Shown: one piece after another, positions 1 through 14,640 of the stretch
Numbering within the stretch: the first letter of the stretch is position 1
Layout: each line of letters starts with the position of its first letter
NCBI GenBank assembly: GCA_038502055.1
Contig: JAXRKN010000044.1
Span: 6,704,501-6,768,500 of the forward strand
Source of the DNA: Tanytarsus gracilentus
Taxonomy: Eukaryota > Arthropoda > Insecta > Diptera > Chironomidae
Direction of reading: 5' to 3'
Length of the DNA: 64,000 nucleotides
Notes under the pieces: generated by a model
Told to the model about the DNA's origin: nothing
Databases searched by the model: none
The model's input: only the letters and a program-made list of their open reading frames with translations
Translations under genes and position numbers: made by a program

Positions 1-314
1 AGCGTTTAATCTCAACTCATTTGACTGACTCTCTCGAAAAAAAAAATTATCGTAAATATTTAAACGTGAATGAAAATCACGAAATGAGCATTAGAATAAA
101 ACACATTGAACATATTTATTTTCCCATTTCGATTTCTTTCGTTTTGTAGAAAACAATTCTATATTAAGAGATTTCGAGAGAGTGCGCCATGAGCGGAATA
201 ATTGGATGAGATATTTTCTTGTCATTAATTATGTTGTTCTTGAGTTTATTGATGGCAAAAAGGTAAAAAAAGTTTTATCCTATAGCAAATTCTTGCATTA
301 AATTTTCATATTTA

Positions 315-325
315 GGATTCGAACC
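315..325 (-). repeat. B-box-like repeat core GGTTCGAATCC (exact)
   Basis: Exact minus-strand copy of GGTTCGAATCC, followed by TAAA and preceded by an A-rich tract, the same context as the other copies in this window. No tRNA cloverleaf surrounds it. Confidence 0.6.
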
Positions 326-1076
326 TTAAAATTTTTTTAAACTTTAATATCACTTTTTTCAGATTTTTTAAATATGATAAATTTTTATCAACTTTAAAAA
401 TGAAAGAAATTTCCAACCCATCACCACTATTTATTTTCCGTAATTTGTCTGATTCGCTTAAAAACCGTGAATAATCAATTTTTTCCTTTTCCGTCGCTCT
501 TCGTGGACTCTTTTTATTCATAAATTGTTCTCAATTTAAAAGAAATCATCGCCTCAAACTGAACAAAAACATAAACCGAAATTTGTCAATTTAGCTCTAT
601 TTAACTCTTTACATTTTTATAATAAAACCGCACACATAATGCCATCATCGCCTTTATGACGCTGGGATTTAAATTAAATTAGTCATGCGTTGTTTTAACT
701 CTTTTCACTCAATTCCTCTCGCTATTGAAGTTTTTAAAATGCAATAAAAAGCTGTGAAGCAGCCAGACCATAAATTTTCATTTAGAAAAAATTTAGAGTT
801 ATTGGAGGTAATAGGATAGCTCTTGATGATGATTTTCTCTCTTCACTTGATGTTTTATAGCATACGAGTTGCAACACTTTGTAACCGAATGAAAGGAATA
901 CTTGTCACTCGACAAGATGTGCTCGAACTTAGTTGACACTTGTGGCATTAAAAAAATAAGTGAGGAAAAAGAGCGATAATGAAAATTGAGAGATGAAACG
1001 TGGTTATTGAATTTGTAACTTGGGATGGAAAAGTGACTTTAGAAAATATTTTACTAGATTTGAAGATGAGAAAATT

Positions 1077-1172
1077 CAAGGGGTGGACTGTAAAAATATT
1101 TTAATAATTTATTTAAAAAATTTAAAATTTTCATATTTTGTAAATTAAAAAATATCAAATTTCCATCGCTTG
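1077..1172. mobile_element. MITE-like AT-rich element with inverted ends
   Basis: The left end CAAGGGGTGGA (1077-1087) and the right end, which reads CAAGCGATGGA on the other strand (1162-1172), match at 9 of 11 positions. The interior is about 75 bp of A/T-rich sequence. The ends match those of other elements in this window. No clear target-site duplication remains. Confidence 0.4.
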
Positions 1173-4100
1173 ATTTTAAAGAATTACCAAATTAAAGACA
1201 TACCAAAAAAGGTCATTCACGTCGTCCAAAAAAAGAAGAAGAAATTCCAATCAACAATAAAGATGCGAGAAAATAGAGCACCAAAAACAAATGTAAAAAA
1301 TCTCAATCCCCGATGGCAATTCGCTTCGTAACTCAATTTATTTTAGTGATTTTTCAACAAAAAAAACTCGCTCTCGATATTAAGTTTCAATCTCATTCGA
1401 ACCCTCGAACATCTCGAATGCATTTCAATCTGTCTTGATGTGATAAAAAGTCTTTCGATATACTTTTTTAAATCTAAGTCATTAAATTGTGACTGTGCGG
1501 TGACAACATGCAAGAGGGAAGAAAAATCATACTTTTTCGTGCCATATTCGGCTAATGTGTCCCTTGTGAATAAATTTGCTCATTTTCACAAAAGATTATC
1601 ATAGGATTATCAACATAAATGTGAATATGTGTTCTCGTGGGTGGCTGTTGACGTTAATAATATTTTTTCTGTAGGCCCCTGTGAGATCATAACGCAATAA
1701 ATTTAATTCATTAAAAGCCGATGTAAGATTACTGAGGAAAAAAGAGAATTACTCATGAGCGAGAAGGTCAAAGAAATTTTAGAGATTTTGCGGAGGGTAA
1801 AAAATGTCACAAGGGTTGAGAACATTAAAATATTTGCTAAAAGTAAAAAAAGATTAATTCAAAAATTTAATCTCAAGTTTCCAAATTTTTCTTTCACTAA
1901 TTTCACCTAAAATATTTTCACCCCAAAAAAACCTTTTGAGGGTTACAAAAGGAATTTTCTAAAAATATTTTTTGCTCATTTAATTTTCTCGCTCAGTCGC
2001 TTCCCACTTTCGTCACATCTACATCGCAGTCATTAAGGAGCGAAAAAAATAAATAAAAAAAATTTTATGCATGAGGAACCACAAAAATATGCTCAACATC
2101 TCCTGTTGCAAGCGGTATCAGCAAACTCATTAGTCGCTTGTTATGTATAATAAAAGAACGAGCTCGTAGTAAGAAGAAGTGCGCTCTAGTGTGTGTGCTA
2201 ATGGCGCTTTGTCGCGAAAACATTCATTATATCATCCAACGCCGCCGTGAAAAAATACACAAGGGCGTGAAGTTGTTTGAAGAGGCAACAACGACACATT
2301 ACATTCCATTTCACTTAACATCTCTCTAACAGCACCAACCACGATGTTCTTGCACTCTCGACTGCTTAATTGACATACGGTTCGAAGTGTGAACGAGTCA
2401 TTATTAATGGTCCGCTTTTAATATATTTTTATTTTTTAACCCCACTCGCAGACGATATCGAAAGAGAAAGAAACGTTTTATCAACTTTTTGTGGTGTGAC
2501 TTGCGGAATTTTTTTTGTTATGTCCTTATAAGGCGTGACTTTGGGTGTTATCGAAATTGAGAAATTTGTTCGAGCTATTTATCAAAAATTGCACTTAAAA
2601 ATATATAAATAAATTTTTGACCGTGAAATTTACTTAAAAATATTCGGTTTAATTAATTCCTTTTTAATTAAGATAAAATTCTAAAAACCCACAGAAAATT
2701 ATTTGAATTTAATGCAAATTTCATGAGTCAGGACGTTCTAAATTTTAACCAGCTACATGTCCTCATATATAACAAGTTAATTCCAATTCTCTCACCCCAA
2801 TTCACATTTTTTACTCCGCAAAAAAAACTATAATGAAAAAATTTAGAATGTATGCTTTTTTAAAATTTATGGACGTTTCATGTTCTTTCAGACTTAATTT
2901 TTTTTCCAATGTCGCAAAAAGAACTGCTGAGCGTGTCATTTGAGCGCGACGACGACAACGACAAAAAAAGAGTTTGACTCATTCGAATGCGAAGTCATAA
3001 TTAACTTTTCACTTAGAAACTGTTTGAGGATAAATTCAGAAGTTTTTAGTCATGAGAGTTTCGCGTGTGGATGATGAAAATTCCGAAGGGACGCGTCCAA
3101 TTAAGTCTGAAATGCCGATGACGGTCCGCGGTGGAATGAAGACAAATTCTTTATTACCGCTATAAATATCCAGCTGAAATTTAGGACACAGAGGAGTTTT
3201 ATTCATAAAATTCACTAATTAAATGAGGAGGGAGAGTGAGTGGCTTAGTAGAGTCTAGCGAATGGCCCAGTGAGGGGGCAGCAATGTATTTTAATTTTTT
3301 TATATTGCGGACTCACGGCAGTAATTTTTATTCTTGTGATTTATAATTCAGGAGAGTTATAAAAAAGTTTCATAATTGCGATTTTATGAGGGAAAAATTT
3401 TGTGGGTGTTTGGAGGTTGTTTAAACGCATTTTTGATATTTAAGTAATCATTTTACATCCCAGACATTTCTCAGCTAAATTTTCAATTTTTATTAATTGT
3501 AAAAAGTAATAAAAAAATTAGTCAACTTCAAAAAATCTGCGAGGGTGTGAACACAATAAAAAATGAAGATGTTAAAATTTATAAAAAATAAATTTCAACT
3601 GTAATTAAAACGAATTTCGAGAGTTTGATGATCTTATCCATTGCAATGTCTTATCACGCACTGCACGGTCAATAAACCCTTTTTATTTTCAGCATGAAAA
3701 GTTTTTAAGTCCTGCGTACACGCCATAAAACCAATTCCAAGATATCTCTCTGGGTTTTGCTTTTAATATCCGAATTTCTGTGTCAACAAAAGGGAAAAAG
3801 ATTTTTATGCCTGTTCAGCATTCGGAATTTTCTGCGAGACTCTGCAATCCATTGATTACACTTTCTTTTTATTTTCCGTTCTCGTTCTCGAGAGAAAAAA
3901 GATAATATGTGTCTTGTGTGTGCGGTGGAGTTTGTCTTACACTCTCCCCAAACATAAAAACGGCAACAACAAAAAAGGGACTAATTTTTACTCTGGCTAC
4001 TCCATAAATTTCATCTCTTTTTCGCTACGCTTTTATGTTTAAAGAATAGAGAGAAAAGTTGCTATCCGTGTGGAATAATAAATACAATTTTCATTCCATA

Positions 4101-4340
4101 GACATTTTTATGTTGCTACTGTTCGGTGTAAAGAAAAACCACAGCAATTTAATGCAGTATGCCTTATGGAAATTTTAAAATTAAATTGACCTCAAAGTAA
4201 TGGAAAATTTTGACCCCCGGTTGGAGATGGGAAGATCATAAAAATTTATTAGAATACCTTAAAATTTTATTATTATGACTTTGAGGTTTAAAAAGTTGTG
4301 CAGAAAAATTTAAATAAATTTCTAAATTTTCTTGAGATTA

Positions 4341-4351
4341 GGTTCGAATCC
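4341..4351 (+). repeat. B-box-like repeat core GGTTCGAATCC (exact)
   Basis: Exact copy followed by TATAAAG and AT-rich sequence. It lies inside an AT-rich patch of about 250 bp without coding potential. Confidence 0.6.
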
Positions 4352-5885
4352 TATAAAGTTTAAATTTAAATTATAATTTTTGTGCTAGCGTTTTTTTGCT
4401 TAATATTTTTTTTTACTTAAAGCCCAAAATAATTCTTCTAACTCTCACGTTGGATAATCTTTGGATAATCCAGAAAAATCTTTTTTAAATGATTTCCACT
4501 TAAAAAATATTTTTATCTCACATGAACAAGAGTTACTACATTTTTACACCCATCAGTAATTCGATCATTAGAGATGTCATCGATTGCCATAGCTTTCATG
4601 ATCTCCTTGACAAGGAAAATAAAAATATAATTCGCAGAAATAAGAAACTGTCTCGATAACAATTGGCATGAATCATAACTTTAGAGACAACAAAGCAAAA
4701 AGTATCGCCTTACATGACACACTTTTTTTCATATCTCTAAGACTTTTCCAATTCTAAAACACTCTAGTTGAGTCACCCATGACATGTTGATATTATTAGA
4801 GCGATTTGCTATAAAAATGTTACAACTTTTCTTCTTCTTGTTTATCTCACATGTGCGATGGCAAAAATTGGATATCGATTTTCTTCTTGATGCAAACAAA
4901 ACGAGATAAAAATCTCTCGGTAGGAGAAATGTCTTGATTAACATCATGGCTTTTCTCACTTTCACGACCATCGAGAATCGTACACGGGAATGTCAATAGC
5001 AATTAATGGAAAGCTTATTGTGGAATTAAACATTAAACATGACATGATTTATGTAACCGTGAAAAGAATTAACAGAGACTTAAAAACTGCAACACGAATG
5101 ACTCCCTGAACTCTTGAGATGGAGAGGAAAATACATTTTATGTTGCAAACAGAGGAGAGGAGAAAAAATTGGGGAATTTTAATAATTTTTTTGAAATTAA
5201 TTTCTCAGAATTTTTTTGCACCATTAATTAACAATTTCATCCTTCATTACCCAATCACAACCTCAAAAAATTACAAATTTTGAACGCACCCATTCATAAT
5301 TTTCGAGTCTTTCTCATATCGGAAGTGCACAACGTCGGAGAGCGTTAAGAGTATTAAGAAAACTTCACTGTCGCGTATCCATTAAAGCGTAAAAATGAAA
5401 CAAGGAGGAGGAGAAAAAATGTTGTGAGAAATGCTAAGTGAAGTAACGAGTGCGATCTGTTACAGACATGAAAAATGTGTTATACTCTCATAGCGGAATG
5501 ATGAAGGAAGAATTTCAGTAGCAAAACACTCAATTCGCAGCTCCTCCGATCGAATGAATGGAGGAAGAGAACAAAAGTGAGGTTAAGAGCAAGAAGAACT
5601 TTTAAAATGTTTATTTAATCGCGAGCGGGAACAATAAGAAAGTCTACGAGACTGCGGATGGCGATGCAGAAGAAGAAGTATGCGAGAATAACAAAAGAAG
5701 GAAGCGTAAACATAACAAAAAAATTTAGCACTGCTGCTACAACATTTGTTTTCCGATGTTGTTGCGAATGAAAAATGGTATTTCGCGTGTGTATTTGGCT
5801 GTGAACAGCTTCAATGTTCTTACACACTCATCTCGCTAACAATATCGACATATGTTTCTTCATTTCACTTTTTTTCGAGATGTTA

Positions 5886-6197
5886 CAAGGGATGATTACT
5901 CTTATGAAATTTAAAGAGAATTTGTAACGTATTTTTTTAAATTTCATAAAAGATTTTTAACGTCCTTTTTTAAATTTTAAAAATATTTCACAGCTTTTAA
6001 AAATAATTTCTAACAAAATTAAAATTCCAGTAAGAATTCAGAAATTTATAAAAATTTAATTTGAAATAGTTCAACATTGAATAAAAACAGGTTTAAAGAT
6101 TTTACAAAAAGGGTTAAAAATCCAAGGTCAAAAAATCAAGATCAAGTTCATAATACAAATTAAATTATCTTCACATACATAAATCGTTCATCCCTTG
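5886..6197. mobile_element. MITE-like element, perfect 10-bp inverted ends
   Basis: CAAGGGATGA at 5886-5895 is matched exactly by its inverse TCATCCCTTG at 6188-6197; one more flanking base on each side also pairs. The 312-bp interval is A/T-rich with several TTTTAACG-type words, including a near-tandem pair at about 5925-5990. Ends match the other elements of this type in the window. Confidence 0.5.
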
Positions 6198-7103
6198 TCC
6201 ATTATTCATTCTTCTCTTTTTTCTGCAATCGCACATTTGTGGCTCAGTTAATTTTCATCATTCCATCTTATTTGTAGCTCACGCGTTCGACAACAACACA
6301 CAACATTTATTTAATGTGTGAATAATTCATGGTTTTTTATCAGCGCCAATTAATCATTTTAATGCATACATGAGCAAGTACTTTAGGCTATACATCTACT
6401 TGCTTCTCCCCGCAAACAAGAACAAGACGAAAGAAGCATGCAAAAAGAAGATTGAAAGATGTGAACATGGAAGCGAGTGAAAGAACTAATGATCCACATT
6501 ATGTCTGCAAATTAATTACTCGACTACTGCTTCATTTCATGCATGCTTCCCCTTCACATTATCTCGTCTCCGTTGATCTCCTCACTCGGCCACGAATCAT
6601 TTATGGGACGAGCACGAAAATCAATACAAAATGAATTGCAAAGACATGTGTTAAGACAAGACAGATTACACCTTGTTCCATCATCGGCAGATAGATACAG
6701 CAACAAAACTGCCTCATTTCCATTTTGCAGCTCGCTCTCATGAGACACACACTGAATAATATCTACTTACATGTTTGCATATATTGGACGGAGACAACAG
6801 AAAGATAATATGCAATGTGTGTCTCTGTCTCTCGTAAGAGACTTGATAATTTATTCATTAATTCACCGCTGAGATATACTCACGGCTACATATATGAGGA
6901 AAGAAGAAGAGGATGTTGGTGAGCAAGTGCATTGGAAGGTAGTTCAAGCTGAAAATTGCATGTAATTGCAGTTTCTTGTGGGATATGAGGAAGACTCAAG
7001 AGGTTAAGGGTTGAAAGTAAATTGTTTTGTGGTTTAAATTGAGTTAAAATTTAATTTTACAAGAAGTTTAATGAATTTCAAAGATTTATATATAAAAAAA
7101 TTG

Positions 7104-7114
7104 GGTTCGAATCC
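7104..7114 (+). repeat. B-box-like repeat core GGTTCGAATCC (exact)
   Basis: Exact copy followed by TAAAAG and preceded by seven A residues. About 30 bp downstream lies an ATAGCTTCGCTAT motif (7146-7158), so two dispersed motifs occur together here. Confidence 0.6.
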
Positions 7115-7145
7115 TAAAAGTGAAAATTTAGCTTTAGCATTAATT

Positions 7146-7158
7146 ATAGCTTCGCTAT
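7146..7158 (+). repeat. Dispersed motif ATAGCTTCGCTAT
   Basis: One-mismatch copy of ATAGCTCCGCTAT, itself a 5-bp inverted repeat with a 3-nt loop, followed by a T-rich run. Related copies are at 19714, 20526 and 43461. Confidence 0.45.
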
Positions 7159-10100
7159 TATTTTTTTTTTTAAATTTACATTTCTAGTCATCCTGCATTA
7201 CAAATTAAACATTAACAATAATTTTTTTGACAATTTCATCTTTCCGCATTTCAAATTTAATTAACTTTTTTTCCATTCATGCTCACCAAAAAGAATTACT
7301 TAAAGTGCACTTCAATAGATTTGTGCACTATAATCCGATAATAACCGTAATTTCATCAAATTATGTTTCTTTTGTGGATTATGAAAAGAAGAGAGTAAAT
7401 AAAATATTTTATTTCCACTTCATCGATGCAGAAAGTTGAAATTCCCAAAAGAGATGGAATAGAGTGGCTGCAAGTATCAGAATCGATTACCGTCTTTCAA
7501 ATGTACAAAAGAAAACAAGAAAAAAAGTTTTTTTGTGTTGCTCGTGCACCGACATGAGCGAGTTGAAAAATATTACGTTTTATATTCAGCAAAATGCACA
7601 CAAAAGTTGAAAAGTTTCTGATACATTTTCTTAACCCAAACCTAAAACCAATCACAGCTTACAGTGTAACCTGATGAATTTTTGAGAATCAGTTGGTGTC
7701 ATTAGCTGAGATTAAGAATTATGTTGAAAATTACCTGAAAAAAATTAAAAAATTATTAATTTTTAAAATTTAATGAAATAATTTATTTTGCAGATTTTTC
7801 ATTTTTTGTGAATTTCTTCTTATATTCTTAATTTATTGAACCTTTCAAAAAGTTGTTGACCAATTTTAAGCACCCTAAAATATTCTCTAATTATCGACAA
7901 TTAGTCTCAAAACTTTTATTATTAATTTGAAATTAATTAATTGATTTTTCGCTCCCCAACTTTCATCCGTTCACCAACCTCAGTCCCCACGGTTTTCAAT
8001 TTTTTTCACACAATCTGTCTGAGGTTCTTTCAATTCTACGCTAAAAGACAGGGAGGGGAATATAAGTTTATGGTTATAAGTTTTTCGTTTTTATCAGCTG
8101 CAAGTCTCATGAGACAGAGTGAGAGAGAGACGTAAAGTGAGAGAGAAAGAAAAGCAATATAATGCAAAGTTAGTCATATATCAATTTCAGTTTATTTGTA
8201 CTGCCATTTCCTCATATCGTTCCAAGCTCGATACTTTATATTTCACTCTTTTAGCAAACAGAGCAAAGAATTAAATCGAAAAATGTCAAGTTTACAGAAA
8301 TTGTCACGAATGTGATCACAAAACACCCGCGGAAACACAAATTCAATTTCACAAAAGCTTCGCGTTCAATTTAAAAATGCAATTTATATAGATTGGGTAA
8401 AAGTCAACTATTTTTTTTGTTAATAAATTTCGCTTGTGAATGCGAGAGTCTTTAACTATGCGACTCATTATATTTCAAAGCTACTAACTATGCAATTCGG
8501 TCGTAAATGGCAACTCAATCAATTGACAGATTTGCAACTGTGACATTCATCACATTGTTGAGAGAAAAGAAAGACGGTGGTGATCATTGATTGGAATTAT
8601 AAGCTTGATTAGCCGAGAGTGGGACACATATTAATTTGTAAATTATTTTTTGAAAGTGAGTTAAGATGGAGACAATAACTCCACACTAAAATTTTTCTAA
8701 GATTTGCTTGAAAATTATTCAACTAAGGTTTCTAAGTTTGGCGCTTTAAAGCGATTTAAAAAAGTAAAGGAATTTTCAAAAATTATTTTTAAAACTCATT
8801 TTAATATTAATGTTGGTTAGCCGATTTAATTAAAACTCCATCAAAAATTGTCCTTGAAATCCTCAACATCGTAGATTGAAAAATTTATTTCCTACACCGT
8901 GTAAACCATTCATCCATGAACGAGGAGCGACAGATGAAAATTTACAGCTATAAAAGCTAATTTAAATGTAATTTATGTGACCATGTCTATTTGCATAAGA
9001 AAATTTATTAACATTTTATTTAAATTGCAATCGCACAAAGCGAATCTCTTTCTCTCTCACTCTCCTCAATCAATATGAGATGTGTGTTTAGCGAAGTGAG
9101 TGCGAATTTCTTCTGTGAATATTAATTAAATGATGATTCCGCGCTCAATTGAGTGTTCGAGGTTGTAAAATGATCGCGCGAGATGTCATAAAAAATACAA
9201 CATTTAACCACACCAACAATGAAGTGCATCTCTCGAATCGACCATATGGAACTATTAAGACATACTCAAGCAGAATTTAATTAAAATGAATGTGTTACGA
9301 TATTCGAATAATTTAAACTCGCTCACGCAAAATAACTCAAATTTCATTGAAAATTTTATTTCGTGATTTTACCATAAAAAAAATTCGCTCACTGATTAGT
9401 ATTCAATTGGAGTAAATAAAGGTCGGAAATATTCTTCTCACAAATCGATTGTCAATTCGCTTTTTTGGCAAATTTTGAAGCGGCCGCGAGAAAATTAAGC
9501 GTGAGGGAGAGAAAGGGAGTCAGAGTTGGAGGTTAAAAGAATTGCGGTCGATTTAAATTAAATTGATGATTTTTTAAAAATTTTAACTGATTGGGAAGAT
9601 TAATGCTTAGAGAATTTTATATAATCAGCCTTCAAAAATAATTTCAGATGAATTTTAAATGAAGTCATTTCAGAGATGCAATGACATTCACAGAAAAATA
9701 TTTTCACAGAATTATAAATCAACAATAAAAGACAAATATTGAAGGCTCAAATATTTCCTCAACGTGATAATAAAAAATTCAATTCAATATTCAACGCCGC
9801 CATCCTCAAAGTAATAAATTTTCATCCTCAACCTCTGAATGAGGTGTCAAAAAAGTTTTAACACACAAAGCGTAATAAAATAAATTTTTTTCGCAATCAT
9901 CAGCACTAAATAATTTTATCAGCTCACATAATAATCACCAATGAAAATAATTCAAATGCGGAGCAAAATGCAAATAATAAAATTTTCGAATATGGCTCGA
10001 AAATATTTCGCGAAAGAGTCGTAAAATGAAAATATTTCAATGATCTTATCACGATTGAAAAATTGCGAAAAAATCGCTTTTTATCGCGCGCCCATGTCAT

Positions 10101-12277
10101 CACGCTCAGTGCCGAGATCCGATAATTTATGACCCTTCCAAAGTCTGCGGCGAGGGAAATTTTTCATTTTCAAGGTAAGTCGAATAGTAAAATTCTGAAT
10201 AATCGATAAATGCGCTCGTTTATGGCATAATGAGTCAGTAATGATGTATGAGCACACAGCAACATGAGCATACAATTCTTATCTGAATGTACACAGTTTT
10301 ATGTCATTATTTGCCTAGCATTAAAATAATTTTCTTCGTCCAAAAAAAAGAGAGAGAATTTTACTCTCATCTTCGCACTCGCATACAAACACGATGGCTT
10401 AGGCTCATAATGGCCAAGATAATGTTATTATCGTTATTGTATTTATGAACTGCAGGCCTGTTCGTTCACAACTTATCTTATCGGCAATTTTGTTGTGTGT
10501 GAATCACGATAATTTTTATACGACTAAACCTTGGTCATAATTCACATTATTGATTTTTAATTTATGATAAAAATGAGAGCAGAAGCTAAATGGTCAAGAG
10601 GAGGAAATTTTTCAAGAAGTGAATATGAAAAAATATTATGATGCCCAAAATAGGTTTTTGTGAACCTTTAGATTTTTTGAATCCGATAGATTTTTCAAAA
10701 TTCTTATTGAAATTTTCAAAGAATCATAAAAGTCCAATAACTTTTCATAAGAGTTTTTGAAAATACAAAAAATTCCAACACGAATCTTGTAAGATTTAAA
10801 AATTCAAACCCAATTTTTCAAAATTTATGCAAAAAAGTTTGCTCAATATTTTTTTCAATTAATTTTCAAACTAAAACCAATTTTTCACGATATATCACGC
10901 TAAAAATTCCTATCACAATCTTTAAGTCACCATCCATCTCACTCCATGCCCGCCACCAAGTGCGCGCGAGACTCTAAAGTGTGAATAGAGAGTATTTTTA
11001 TGCCTCGCAGTAAAACGCTGCGCCAGAGCTATCCAATTAGAGACAGCAAGCAATTTATCACATTTTAAAATTGCGCTATGAAAATTATTTTTCATAAAAA
11101 AAGGCGAGCATGCGATAGAGCAACATTTGTTGTTGAAGTTTTTGCAGAGAGTGAGTAAAATTCTTCGCACTACCAGCAACAGCAGTTTTATATCGATTTT
11201 TTTCTTCATTAGCCATCCACAATCTCATGAATGGAGCGATGGAGAAGAAGAAGAAAAATCAGAGCGTGCCCATAGTGTACACGGGCAGATCTACTGCAAC
11301 CGTTGCAATATATATCAGCATCATTAATCATTTTTTCTGCTGCTTCCATCGAGCATATTTCACATCAATTTTCATTACGCTCAAAAATCTAAACGATGCA
11401 ATAAAAAATGGATTTTCTCCTGTTGCTCGAACATCAGTAACAGGCGAGAATGACTGGACGAGAATGACGAGTTGTGCAATGTAAAAGCGTGATTTATTTT
11501 TATCAGATCGATCACACTTAAAAGTACTTTAAAAATTAGGTGACGAATTGAACTTTTTTAATTATAAAAATTTCGGTCAAAATATTTATAATTGATTGAA
11601 CTCTAAAAACTTTAAAATTATTTTCCAATAAATCTTCGCTCAAATTAGATCACAAAATTCCGATAAAAACATTTCACGCCTCGATCATGCTCTAAGGCAT
11701 AGCGCCATTAATAGCTTCAGCCCGTTAATAGCTTATTAAATTGTCATTTAAAGCGCTCACGAGTTGTAAAAGTCCAATCAATGGTCATTGAGTGCAGTAT
11801 AGACATGACACGAATATGGTCATGTTATAAAAAATCGATCATTATCGGCTGATTGAGAGACAGTAGAGAGTCATAATAATTTATGTAGACGCATGCACAT
11901 GAATATCGAATTACAAAACAATTTTTTTTGATAACGAGAAAAAATTACTCAAAAAATCTCTTTAATGTTTTACAAGAAAAACATAATTATTTTTGAGTGC
12001 TTTTGAGCCACTTTCCGCTCCTCTTCAGCCATACTTATTATTTTAAATTGTTTTTGTTCTGATAAGGTTTTTTAATATTTTGGTATCGAGATTTCATTTT
12101 TCGAGGGTGCATTCATGAAAAACATATGGCTAAAGAGTAAAGTGTGCTCTTTGATGCGATTACCAGATGTTTATCAACCTTTGCAATGAGGGATGCAGGA
12201 GAAAGAAATAAAGAAGAGAATGCTTAAAAAAATTAAGGAATTGATGAAAAAAATTACTTCAATATTTTGTAAATTTA

Positions 12278-12288
12278 GGAATTGAACC
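12278..12288 (-). repeat. Diverged B-box-like repeat core
   Basis: Minus-strand GGTTCAATTCC, two mismatches from GGTTCGAATCC, followed by TAAA as in the exact copies. Probably a decayed member. Confidence 0.3.
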
Positions 12289-14574
12289 AAATTCCTTTCA
12301 ATTAAATTTATTCTTTAAAAACTTCTCTTTCTTTGATTTAATATAATTTTCTTCATAAACTATAATTGACTTAAATTAAAAACTATAAATTTTTCAATCA
12401 CACCCAAAAATGTTTAAAATCAATTTATCGGAGCACCGCTGAGATTATTTGAAAGTGATCTAAAAAGGTCTCTCGACCTCTCTATAATGCGTGCACAAAA
12501 AATCTGTTTCTGTCACTACTAAACACATGTCTTTTTCAAAGTAAATCATTAATTTTTTGTTGTTTTCTTTCTCCCCCATCCACATCTCACTCGCTCTATG
12601 CTGCGCGTCATTTGAAATTCTGTTGAATGTGACACAAAAGGACTAATTTATTTATTTACAGTGAATAGAGCATTGGAAATCTTTTACAGACAATTAACCC
12701 CCTACACACCCGTTGCGAGCTCATAACTTCCAATGTTTAACTCAATCATTGAGCCGTTTGCTGAATCATGCGTTGAATTCGAACAAAAAATTACTTTTTA
12801 TTTTCGCACTAACCTTATTTATTGCTGCACAAAAGGCAACAACCCATGTGAGCATTAACGATAATCCCCAAAAATTCTCTCTCTTTCGTAAATAAATTCA
12901 TTTCCTCGTAAATCCCGCTCGGCATGCTCTACCCTCATAATTATCGACAGCAACGAGAGAAATTTTAAAATTTAGTAGAAGCATCGAAATAAATCTATTA
13001 TGACCTCAGGTTCTAAATCAGTGAGTGTATCACACTCGAAACATCTGCTCACATATAAAAATTTTATTACATCTTGCCATGTCGCCGCACATTATTAAAT
13101 AAATCAATTTAATTGGTGATTTTCATTTTCGAGTGAGTCGACGTACGACTGCACTTAAGAGAGAATTTCCCCAAAAAAAAAATATTTTATGTGCAGGAAA
13201 AATTATAGACCAACATCAAAGGCTATAAAACTAATAATATTGTGACGAAAATGAAAGGGTACTGTCGAGGGAAGAGTAATTACTATGAAATATTGCCACG
13301 ATGGCAAAAAATAGTTTCATGGGTTTTTAAAAATATTTCTTGGTACTTAAAAAAATTTTATAGAGTTTTAAAGAGTTTTAAAAATTTGAATTTTTTAAAT
13401 AAATTTCATTTTTCAAAAAGCTAGAAATTATTTTTTTCCGCCACATTAAAACGCCTATAAAATTTGACAACCATCCATTGAGTCACATATGAAATTACAA
13501 TACGTAGCTATTATATAATGTTGACATTCTAGACTTCTAATCGAGAGAATGGCAGACGGTTTAAAAATCATTCCATTCATACTTCCTTTATTCACAATAC
13601 ATCGCACACATTTCATTGTTGCCTTGGCACACGAAATAATTTTCAGAGCTATTGTTGATACTATTACAGCTACTCATGACACATTGTTTAAGAAGGAAGT
13701 TGAAAAAGGAGAAAGTAAAAAATTTGTCATCATCAGAGATTTCCGAGGTTGTGCCTTATGAGAGATTGAAGATCAAAAAAGAAGAAACTTTCCATTTCAT
13801 ATTCACATATACAATTTTAATGGATTAATGATCAATATGATGCGATATGTGCCAATATTTATCGCACAACATTAATCCACTTGGACAATACATGCTGGCT
13901 ACACTCGGCTCGCGTTTATCATCACATTGCGATCTTCCTTCATATTAAAAATAGAAAAACTTCTCGATGATCATCGCAACACTTGGTGAAATACGAGGTT
14001 TGAGGAGATGGAAAAGATTTGGATGAAAAGGGGTGCGTAACTGTGGCTTTAAAAATTGTCATAATTGAAAAGTAAATAATCTTTAATTTTATGAACATCG
14101 ACGCATAAAATAAGTGAACGACGATCGAGCGAGTCAATATGTACATTCTCGATTATGCTAAGCATCGGAGAGGAAACATTTCATCTCACAATATTTGTCT
14201 ATCGCTCACAATGGACGATTTCATGAGCGTATAATTTCTTACTTAAATTATAATAATTATTATTGCGCCGTGAGTAAATGTGGCACAGTGGTAGAGATAT
14301 CAGTGTCTGGCGCCAATAGAACCAGACGACAGTGGCAATAGTTTTTCGACTCTCCATTGCATTATAATTTGATGAATAATTGGAGAGAGAAATTATTATG
14401 CTATCTATCATTTTATTATGACAATTTTTTTCAACTTCATCATTCCGTGGAACAGCTTCTGCTGTAAATTCGATTTTTATCGCTCGTTCATCGCTGTTGA
14501 GAGTAATTTAAACTAGTCTAAGATGCCAAGCCGTGCTTGTCAAATCTAGTGGAAATGAAAGCATGACTGAGATA

Positions 14575-14640
14575 TGCAAGGTGAGGAAATTTATCATTCA
14601 ATTTTTAAAATTTATAAATTAAAACTTTCCATCGCTTGCA
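14575..14640. mobile_element. Short MITE-like element with inverted ends
   Basis: The left end TGCAAGGTGAGGAAAT and the right end, reading TGCAAGCGATGGAAAG on the other strand (14625-14640), share the outer six bases and a GGAAA block around a short A/T-rich core. The right end is a close match to the family consensus. Confidence 0.35.

Noticed and set aside
4341..4351. GGTTCGAATCC copies as tRNA genes
   Set aside because: The B-box core is present but the surrounding sequence is almost pure A/T with no A box or cloverleaf; treated as a dispersed repeat.
14281..14345. A-box-like TGGCACAGTGGTAGAGATATCAG suggesting a tRNA gene
   Set aside because: No B box follows at tRNA distance, and no acceptor or anticodon stem can be drawn.
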